This document shows, piece after piece, positions 32,435 to 36,858 of a stretch of 36,858 bases of DNA. A program made the translations under genes and the position numbers. The stretch is from Novosphingobium lindaniclasticum LE124. Its GTDB lineage: Bacteria; Pseudomonadota; Alphaproteobacteria; Sphingomonadales; Sphingomonadaceae. Every line of letters begins with the position of its first letter. The stretch's first letter is position 1. The notes beneath the pieces are model-generated. The model was not told where the DNA came from. It was given only the letters and a program-made list of their open reading frames with translations, and made no database searches. The stretch covers positions 1 through 36,858 of the forward strand of contig NZ_ATHL01000156.1 of the NCBI RefSeq assembly GCF_000445125.1, in the 5' to 3' direction.

Positions 32435-32472
32435 AATCGTTTTCTATGCGTATTATAGAAGGAAGAACGATT
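32435..32472 (-). promoter_or_regulatory. Promoter -10 inside a large palindrome, chemoreceptor gene
   Basis: Arms AATCGTT (32435-32441) and AACGATT (32466-32472) enclose a second pair TTCTAT (32442-32447) and ATAGAA (32455-32460). On the minus strand a perfect TATAAT lies at 32457-32452, in the centre, about 50 bp before the start codon. No good -35 is seen, which suggests an activator or a repressor acting on this dyad. Confidence 0.6.
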
Positions 32473-32552
32473 GATCCGGCCTGCCGCGGGGAGCATTTTC
32501 GGTTCTTGTGAGGCGCCCGTAGATCGTCATGCGGGACTTCTCGGGCCTGGCT

Positions 32553-33179
32553 TCAGCGTCCTAGCGTCACGCCGATCCGGCGCAACATGGCGATCTGCGT
32601 CTTCATCAGGCGTTCGATGCTGTCTTCGGTCGAAAGGTCGGGCCGCACGCTGTTGCGATAGACACGCGGGCCGATCATTACCCAAGTCAGCAGCAAGGTT
32701 GCGAAAGCTTCCGTATCGATGTCGGCGGCTTCCTTCCGGCTGCCGAACTGGGCGCGAAGATCCTCCACCAGCGCGTCCCATCGCGGATAGCGCTGTGCGA
32801 CCTTGCCGGGAGCCAGGAATTCCTTGGTCCAGAGCGCGATCACCTCAGGATTGTCGAGGACGAACCGCGTGATGAAGCGCATCCGGCTTTCCGCCGTGTC
32901 GGAAGGCGCGAAAGCGACGGCAAGCTGCTCGGCCGACCATTCGCGCACGGCCGCCAGCAAGGCCTCGCGGCTGTCGAAATGGTAGTAAACAGTCGTCCGA
33001 TTGACCCCGGCCTCCCGCGCGACTTCGGACAGCGAAAGCGCCTCGGCGCCTTTGTCGGACATCAGCCGCACCGCCGTATCGATCAGCAGCGCATGGGTTT
33101 CCTCGAACCCCTTGTTGCGACGACGCGTACGTCGCGGTTGGCCACCTGGACCTGCCGGTACGTCCATCGTGTTGGTCAT
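32553..33179 (-). CDS. TetR/AcrR-family transcriptional regulator
   Basis: About 208 aa from the ATG at 33179, with AGGCGGGG upstream; the frame is open to 33221. A basic N-terminal tail (QPRRTRRRNKG) precedes the TetR helix-turn-helix (about 28-75: LSLSEVAREAGVNRTTVYYHF). The ligand domain has no recognisable subclass. It is divergent from the GST gene at 33380 across a 200-bp gap, the classical layout for a local repressor, so the GST is its first candidate target (inference). It ends 150 bp before the chemoreceptor start. Confidence 0.92.
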   Translation of the reverse strand: MTNTMDVPAGPGGQPRRTRRRNKGFEETHALLIDTAVRLMSDKGAEALSLSEVAREAGVNRTTVYYHFDSREALLAAVREWSAEQLAVAFAPSDTAESRMRFITRFVLDNPEVIALWTKEFLAPGKVAQRYPRWDALVEDLRAQFGSRKEAADIDTEAFATLLLTWVMIGPRVYRNSVRPDLSTEDSIERLMKTQIAMLRRIGVTLGR

Positions 33180-33379
33180 GTGCCCCGCCTGTATTGCTGG
33201 CGCGCCGCGCCGGGCGGCCACGTTGCCTTAGAATGATGATTTAAAAAGATATTCACGGAGAGTCGAGGTCCGCACTGAAATTATGTCGCGTGCTGCTCAT
33301 GCCGCCGGCCGATAGGACGCGACTTGTCGCTTCGCAGCCCGCATCCTAGATCTGCGCGCGATGCATCAAGGAGCTGCTC

Positions 33380-34228
33380 ATGGCCGATCTTACCTACACG
33401 CCGCCGAAAGTCTGGACCTGGGACAAGGGCAACGGCGGCGAATGGGCCAGTATCAACCGTCCCATCTCCGGCGCAACGCATGACAAGGAACTGCCGCGCG
33501 GCCGGCATCCGCTGCAACTCTACTCGCTGGGTACGCCCAATGGGCAGAAGGTCACGATCATGCTGGAAGAGCTGCTTGCAGCCGGCGTGGCCGAAGCGGA
33601 ATACGATGCCTGGCTGATCGATATCGGCGAGGGAGACCAGTTCGGTTCCGGGTTCGTCTCGGTTAATCCCAATTCCAAGATCCCTGCCTTGCTGGACTAT
33701 TCCGGCGATGCTCCCGTCCGCGTTTTCGAATCGGGAGCGATTCTTCTCTACCTCGCCGAAAAGTTCGGCAAGTTCGTGCCCGCCAGCTATCCGGAACGTG
33801 CCGAGTGCCTGTCCTGGCTCATGTGGCAGATGTCGACGGCGCCGCTCATCGGTGGCGGGTTCGGCCACTTCTATGCCTATGCTCCTGAAAAATTCGAATA
33901 TCCCATCAACCGCTACGCGATGGAAGTGAAGCGCCTCCTGGACGTGGCGGACAAGCGGCTGGGCGAAACACGCTACCTGGCCGGCGAAGCCTACACGATC
34001 GCCGACATCGCCGCCTACGGCTGGTTCGGCGGCTTCGTGCGCGGAGACGCCTATGGCGACGCGGCGACCTTCCTGGACGTGCCCAGCTACCGCAACCTGG
34101 TCCGCTGGGGTGAGGAACTGGGCGCTCGCGAGCCTGTCCAGCGCGGCCGTATCGTCAACCGCAAGGGCGACGGCTTCGTTCGTGAACGCCATAGCGCCAG
34201 CGATATCGATGCGGTCGTAAAGGGCTGA
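33380..34228 (+). CDS. yghU: Nu-class glutathione S-transferase / disulfide reductase, YghU-like
   Basis: A 282-aa protein. An N-terminal extension (KVWTWDKGNGGEWASINRP) precedes a thioredoxin-fold domain (about 45-125, with LYSLGTPNGQKVTIMLEEL and NPNSKIPALLD then FESGAILLYLAEK) and an all-helical GST C-domain. The extension and the T-P-N-G-Q-K-V-T motif mark the YghU/YfcG group, which reduces disulfides with two glutathiones bound per subunit through Thr/Asn rather than Cys or Ser. Length is close to E. coli YghU. AAGGAG precedes the ATG at ideal spacing. It is divergent from tetR. Confidence 0.95.
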   Translation: MADLTYTPPKVWTWDKGNGGEWASINRPISGATHDKELPRGRHPLQLYSLGTPNGQKVTIMLEELLAAGVAEAEYDAWLIDIGEGDQFGSGFVSVNPNSKIPALLDYSGDAPVRVFESGAILLYLAEKFGKFVPASYPERAECLSWLMWQMSTAPLIGGGFGHFYAYAPEKFEYPINRYAMEVKRLLDVADKRLGETRYLAGEAYTIADIAAYGWFGGFVRGDAYGDAATFLDVPSYRNLVRWGEELGAREPVQRGRIVNRKGDGFVRERHSASDIDAVVKG

Positions 34229-34240
34229 TCCTGTTAATTC

Positions 34241-34288
34241 ATGCCGGTGCGGAAAAACTCTGCGATAGGGGGTTTTCAGCACCGGCAT
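34241..34288 (+). other. Long inverted repeat between yghU and tRNA-Gln
   Basis: ATGCCGGTGC (34241-34250) pairs with GCACCGGCAT (34279-34288) as a perfect 10-bp stem, with inner partial pairing of GAAAAAC to the GGTTTTC stretch. It begins 12 bp after the yghU stop and ends 25 bp before the tRNA. It may end the yghU transcript. The ACCGGCATT of the right arm recurs inside the tRNA at 34351-34359. Confidence 0.65.
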
Positions 34289-34313
34289 TAGCCGCTAAGC
34301 GCGCAATCCCTGA

Positions 34314-34388
34314 TGGGGCGTCGCCAAGTGGTAAGGCACCGGTTTTTGGTACCGGCATTCGCAGGTTCGAATCCTGCCGCCCCAGCCA
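34314..34388 (+). tRNA. tRNA-Gln(UUG)
   Basis: A 75-nt tRNA with acceptor stem TGGGGCG/CGCCCCA and encoded CCA at 34386-34388. The anticodon stem is CCGGT/ACCGG with loop TTTTGGT, giving anticodon TTG. The T arm GCAGG-TTCGAAT-CCTGC is intact. It is a single copy. Confidence 0.97.
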
Positions 34389-34550
34389 GCCTATTGAATG
34401 GCTGGCATGATAGCGTGGCGAATAGCCGTTTCCGGCAGTGATTACCGCGCGGCAGCAAGCCTCTCGATAAATCAGATTCCAGTTTAGTTCCGGCCGGCGC
34501 AGCGCCCACTTTTGTGCAGCCTAGGACCGAATATCGAACCTGCGGGTAGA

Positions 34551-34572
34551 GCAGGGAGCCGCAGCCCCCTGC
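34551..34572 (-). terminator. Terminator-like hairpin after ilvE
   Basis: GCAGGGAGC (34551-34559) pairs with GCCCCCTGC (34564-34572) with one wobble and loop CGCA, starting 8 bases past the ilvE stop. No T run follows on the minus strand. Confidence 0.55.
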
Positions 34573-34580
34573 TTTCTGCT

Positions 34581-35681
34581 TCAGGCGATCTTGCGGATCC
34601 AGCCGTGGCTGTCCGCCGCTTCGCCGCGCTGGATCGAGACGAGGCGGTTCTTGAGCTTGGCCGTAAGCTGGCCGGGGCCGCCCGAGCCGATCGTGAACGC
34701 GCCGTCGCGGTCCGAGACCTTGCCCACGGGAGTAACCACGGCAGCGGTGCCGCAGGCGAAAGTCTCCACCAGCTTGCCCGAAGTGGCGTCGTCGCGCCAT
34801 TGGTCCAGGCTGTACTTTCCTTCCTCGACCTTAAGGCCTTCTTCGCGCGCGAGCTGGAGCAGGCTGTCGCGGGTGATGCCAGGCAGGATCGTGCCGGTCA
34901 GCGCCGGCGTCAGCAAGGTGCCGTCCTCGAAAACGAAGTAGAGGTTCATGCCGCCCAGTTCCTCGATCCACTTGTGCTCGGCGGCGTCGAGGAAGACGAC
35001 CTGGTCATGGCCGCGCGAGATGGCTTCGGCCTGGGGCACGAGGCTGGCGGCATAGTTGCCGCCGCACTTGGCCGCGCCGGTGCCCCCGGGCGCCGCGCGG
35101 GTATAGTCGGAGACCCAGATCGAGACGGCCGGGGCCCCGGATTTGAAATAGTTGCCTGCAGGGCTGGCGATGACGATGAACTTGTACCGCTTGGCCGGAC
35201 GCACGCCGAGGAACGCTTCGGTGGCGATCATGAACGGGCGCAAGTAGAGCGAGGCGCCTTCACCGGCCGGGATCCAGTCGCTGTCGATCTTCACCAGCCG
35301 CTCGATGGCTTCCACGAACAGCGCTTCCGGCAGTTCGGGCATGGCAAGGCGCTGTGCGGACTGGTTGAAGCGCGCGGCGTTCGCCTCCGGACGGAACAGG
35401 GCGATCGAGCCGTCGGCCTGCTTGTAGGCCTTGAGGCCCTCGAAGATTTCCTGTGCGTAATGCAAGACCGAGGCGGCGGGATCGAGTGCGATGGGTTGGC
35501 GCGGGCCTACCACTGCATCGTGCCAGCCTTCGCCTTCCGTCCACTCGATCGTGACCATGTGATCGGAGAAATGCGTACCGAAGCCGGGGTTGGCCAGCAC
35601 GGCATCACGCTGCTCGGCGCTGGCGGGCATGGGGTGGGTCTGGGTGGAGAAAATCAGGCCGGCATCGGCGAGCGTCGCCAT
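34581..35681 (-). CDS. ilvE: Branched-chain amino-acid aminotransferase
   Basis: IlvE (366 aa) is a class IV PLP aminotransferase interconverting Leu, Ile and Val with their 2-keto acids. The PLP lysine is K205 in GAAKCGGNYA. Other signatures are HYAQEIFEGLKAY, YLRPFMIATE, ELGGMNLYFVF, TGTILPGITRDS and FACGTAAVVTPVG. Length and wording match the long (about 360 aa) BCAT type shared with mitochondria rather than the short enteric IlvE. ATG at 35681 with GAAGGA upstream. It is monocistronic. An 8-bp inverted repeat AAAATTAC/GTAATTTT lies in its promoter region. Confidence 0.97.
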   Translation of the reverse strand: MATLADAGLIFSTQTHPMPASAEQRDAVLANPGFGTHFSDHMVTIEWTEGEGWHDAVVGPRQPIALDPAASVLHYAQEIFEGLKAYKQADGSIALFRPEANAARFNQSAQRLAMPELPEALFVEAIERLVKIDSDWIPAGEGASLYLRPFMIATEAFLGVRPAKRYKFIVIASPAGNYFKSGAPAVSIWVSDYTRAAPGGTGAAKCGGNYAASLVPQAEAISRGHDQVVFLDAAEHKWIEELGGMNLYFVFEDGTLLTPALTGTILPGITRDSLLQLAREEGLKVEEGKYSLDQWRDDATSGKLVETFACGTAAVVTPVGKVSDRDGAFTIGSGGPGQLTAKLKNRLVSIQRGEAADSHGWIRKIA

Positions 35682-35723
35682 CGAACAAGTCCTTCAAAGT
35701 GCATTGCTGGCGCCCGCTGAATG

Positions 35724-35757
35724 AAAATTACGCGAAACGCAACAAGAAAGTAATTTT
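35724..35757 (-). promoter_or_regulatory. Inverted repeat in the ilvE upstream region
   Basis: AAAATTAC (35724-35731) and GTAATTTT (35750-35757) are exact 8-bp arms with an 18-bp spacer, 43 to 76 bp before the ilvE start. Arm centres are 26 bp apart. A dimeric regulator such as an Lrp-like protein could bind here; this is inference. Confidence 0.45.
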
Positions 35758-35965
35758 AATGCCGAATTCAGTGATAGCGGACCATCATCCAAACCGGTCA
35801 TCCACGAATGCGAAAACCGGCTTTTGCGCCGACATCTTCGCTTTCCTTCCTTGCTTCGATTGGGGCCGAAGGGCCAGCCCGAATTTGCGTTTCGGCTTCT
35901 ATTACGCCCCCGCCGGATGGCCACGCCAGCCCGTGGAAACCGGCAGATGCGTGAAGCGCGAATGA
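35758..35965. other. Non-coding stretch between ilvE and the small minus-strand unit
   Basis: Together with 35682-35757 this makes the left third of an 800-bp gap. A rightward frame 35699-35965 is open, but it has no good SD and an unremarkable residue composition, and I do not call it. Nothing else is recognised. Confidence 0.4.
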
Positions 35966-35999
35966 GAAGGGCCGCCCCGGTCGCCCGGTGCGGCCCTTC
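35966..35999 (-). terminator. Hairpin closing the small minus-strand transcript
   Basis: Perfect 10-bp arms GAAGGGCCGC (35966-35975) and GCGGCCCTTC (35990-35999). Read leftward, it lies 57 bp after the stop of the 18-codon ORF. The following bases are only moderately T-rich. Confidence 0.6.
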
Positions 36000-36056
36000 G
36001 CATGGTCAGCGGCCGGGAAGTGCCGCCAGCGAAAGCCTTTATCGCTTCATGAGAAT

Positions 36057-36113
36057 TTAGCGATAATGCCTCGCGACGGAAATTGCCGACCTCTCTGCTG
36101 AACCATGAGACAT
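36057..36113 (-). CDS. Micro-ORF (18 codons) behind a 15-nt perfect SD
   Basis: The ATG at 36113 is followed by 17 sense codons and TAA (36057-36059): MSHGSAERSAISVARHYR. The core AGGAGG lies 7 nt upstream, within a stretch fully complementary to the 16S rRNA 3' end. A second ATG at 36106 in another frame gives MVQQRGRQFPSRGIIAKFS (stop 36047), with wider SD spacing. The stop region forms a hairpin (36039-36046 with 36059-36066). Neither peptide is recognised. It may be a leader peptide, a real small protein, or a translated part of a regulatory RNA. The case rests on the SD, spacing, hairpin and terminator rather than on protein similarity. Confidence 0.5.
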   Translation of the reverse strand: MSHGSAERSAISVARHYR

Positions 36114-36114
36114 C

Positions 36115-36129
36115 GGATCACCTCCTTTC
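36115..36129 (-). promoter_or_regulatory. Extended Shine-Dalgarno, 15-nt match to anti-SD
   Basis: The plus strand reads GGATCACCTCCTTTC, the 3' end of bacterial 16S rRNA. The minus strand is therefore an SD complementary over 15 nt, ending one base before an ATG. Typical SDs in this window match 4 to 6 bases. Confidence 0.8.
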
Positions 36130-36188
36130 GCGCTGTTGAGCCAAGGTTGCCGCCCCTGGCTGTTCCACCGAGGCGGCTGGACTTCGGT

Positions 36189-36215
36189 AACGCCCGGGCG
36201 CGTGTGCCGGGTTCC
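36189..36215 (-). promoter_or_regulatory. Candidate EcfG-type (general stress) promoter
   Basis: On the minus strand GGAAC (36215-36211) and CGTT (36192-36189) are separated by 18 bases. The alphaproteobacterial EcfG/PhyR-regulon promoter is GGAAC-n16/17-CGTT, so the spacing is one base long. It would start a transcript about 50 nt before the extended SD. Confidence 0.35.
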
Positions 36216-36485
36216 GTCGTCCTGAGAAATTTGTGTCCGATTCCGCATCGCACAACAAGCCTTGCAATCATCTTTTTTGCGGTCATTATCGAGGCTTCGG
36301 GCTAGTTTTCCCCAGCCTGCAAACCGCGCTTTACGGCGGTTTTCCGGGCGTCTTCAATTGTGCCCGTCAATATGCTAAAATTACGGCGAAACATTCAGGA
36401 TCTGGCCGTCGCCCGCCGCTCGCCGGGGCGAGTCCCGTTCACTTATGAGCAGAGACTGCGATCCGGCCGAGCGGGAGGCTGCGCG
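36216..36485. other. Intergenic region with one dyad, otherwise nothing recognised
   Basis: AAACCGC (36321-36327) and GCGGTTT (36336-36342) form a hairpin followed on the plus strand by TTCC. It could end the leftward gene at 36486 or be unrelated. Open frames here lack SDs and recognisable sequence. Confidence 0.35.
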
Positions 36486-36858
36486 TCAGCGACAGTCCTC
36501 GATCACGCGCGAGATTTCGGTCCAGCTGGGGACGTAGAGCGGCTGCATGCCCTGTGCCTGCACGGCGAAGCGGCCGCGGCTGAAGGCCATCGAATCGAGC
36601 AACCCGTCGCGTGCAGGCAGATCGACCTGAACCCCGCCGCTCACCGGACGGGCGGTAAGCGCGCGAGTCGTATCCGATGTCGAGATGGTGAGCGAAACCG
36701 GAGCGGAAGCGGCGCCGCTCCGGAACAGCGAGATCGTCGAGGAGGCGCGGTTGCAGCGGATGCCGAACACGCCGTCGGCGAAGCTGGCGATGCCGGGACT
36801 TGTCAGGCGCCAGTCGCCCGGCGTCCGGGGGGCGTCGCGCCAATCGGCGGGCGGCGGC
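36486..36858 (-). CDS. Conserved sphingomonad hypothetical protein, C-terminal part
   Basis: The frame is open from the window edge to the TGA at 36486-36488, so the N-terminus is outside; about 123 residues are visible. The visible part starts with a Pro-rich ADWRDAPRTPGDWRL. It continues with a beta-rich domain (ASFADGVFGIRCNRASSTISLFRSG is one strand pair region) and ends with LLDSMAFSRGRFAVQAQGM and PSWTEISRVIEDCR. Two cysteines (in GIRCNRA and EDCR) may pair if the protein is exported. I recognise the pattern, especially the PSW-E-x-SRVIEDCR end, as that of an uncharacterised sphingomonad protein; no function can be given. A GTG at 36770 is an internal valine, not the start. Confidence 0.75.
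   Translation of the reverse strand, partial: PPPADWRDAPRTPGDWRLTSPGIASFADGVFGIRCNRASSTISLFRSGAASAPVSLTISTSDTTRALTARPVSGGVQVDLPARDGLLDSMAFSRGRFAVQAQGMQPLYVPSWTEISRVIEDCR

Noticed and set aside
34288..34800. 170-codon minus-strand frame
   Set aside because: It runs antisense across tRNA-Gln and continues in another frame of ilvE; a shadow.
35699..35965. 88-codon plus-strand frame ending just before a strong hairpin
   Set aside because: Poor SD, no recognisable sequence, begins in the ilvE promoter; the hairpin fits the leftward small transcript equally well.
36111..36129. Fragment of a 16S rRNA gene end
   Set aside because: Only the last 15 bases match; the flanks are unlike 16S helix 45 or an rRNA spacer. 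An extended SD on the other strand with an ATG at ideal spacing explains it better.

Overview
The window (36.9 kb, high GC, dense, almost no selfish DNA) reads as chromosomal sequence of a sphingomonad alphaproteobacterium, most like Novosphingobium. The assignment rests on gene content and order: an alphaproteobacterial Tad pilus locus with a CpaD-type lipoprotein, ispH-thrB-rnhA in one operon, nfuA-tsaB-rimI next to mucR, fur and plsC, a MucR regulator with its C-x2-D type finger, and several secreted or lipid-anchored proteins of a sphingomonad type. This is recognition by eye, not a database result.

Layout. 1-312: tandem tRNA-Arg(ACG) copies on an exact 130-bp repeat, closed by a terminator. 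465-1073: a secreted protein with a duplicated module, divergent from a phospholipase D-like gene that is translationally coupled to folE (1467-3607). 3755-5200: a polytopic GT-C-like membrane protein. 5223-12662 (minus strand): a Tad/Flp pilus assembly block, cpaA-cpaB-cpaC-cpaD-cpaE-tadB-tadC, with no cpaF/tadA ATPase and no pilin. 12749-14872: an alpha/beta hydrolase coupled to an FAD-dependent amine oxidoreductase. 15062-18615 (minus): ispH-thrB-rnhA followed by a FUSC-type membrane protein. 18683-19345: a lipoprotein. 19541-23178 (minus): nfuA-tsaB-rimI, mucR, fur-plsC. 23354-27842: an M16 zinc protease and class II DAHP synthase. 27932-32401 (minus): a small protein, a CLC anion transporter with CBS domains, an HD-domain nucleotidase and a globin-coupled chemoreceptor. 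32553-34228: a TetR regulator divergent from a YghU-type glutathione transferase. 34314-34388: tRNA-Gln(UUG). 34581-35681: ilvE. 35966-36215: a probable small minus-strand mRNA. 36486-36858: the C-terminal part of a gene that runs off the window.

Most genes are housekeeping: pterin, isoprenoid, threonine, aromatic and branched-chain amino acid synthesis, Fe-S scaffold, t6A tRNA modification, iron/zinc-type regulation and phospholipid acylation. Accessory functions are the Tad pilus, the oxygen/haem chemoreceptor, the anion transporter and the GST.

Most unusual points: (1) a compact minus-strand unit at 35966-36215 with a 15-nt match to the 16S rRNA 3' end in front of an 18-codon ORF, a hairpin, a terminator and a possible stress sigma-factor promoter; (2) a roughly 190-bp structured repeat present twice (14875-15065 and 19363-19555), each time exactly between convergent genes; (3) the Tad cluster without its motor ATPase; (4) a 103-bp palindromic element bounded by AGAGC/GCTCT; (5) a large palindrome over a perfect TATAAT upstream of the globin chemoreceptor.
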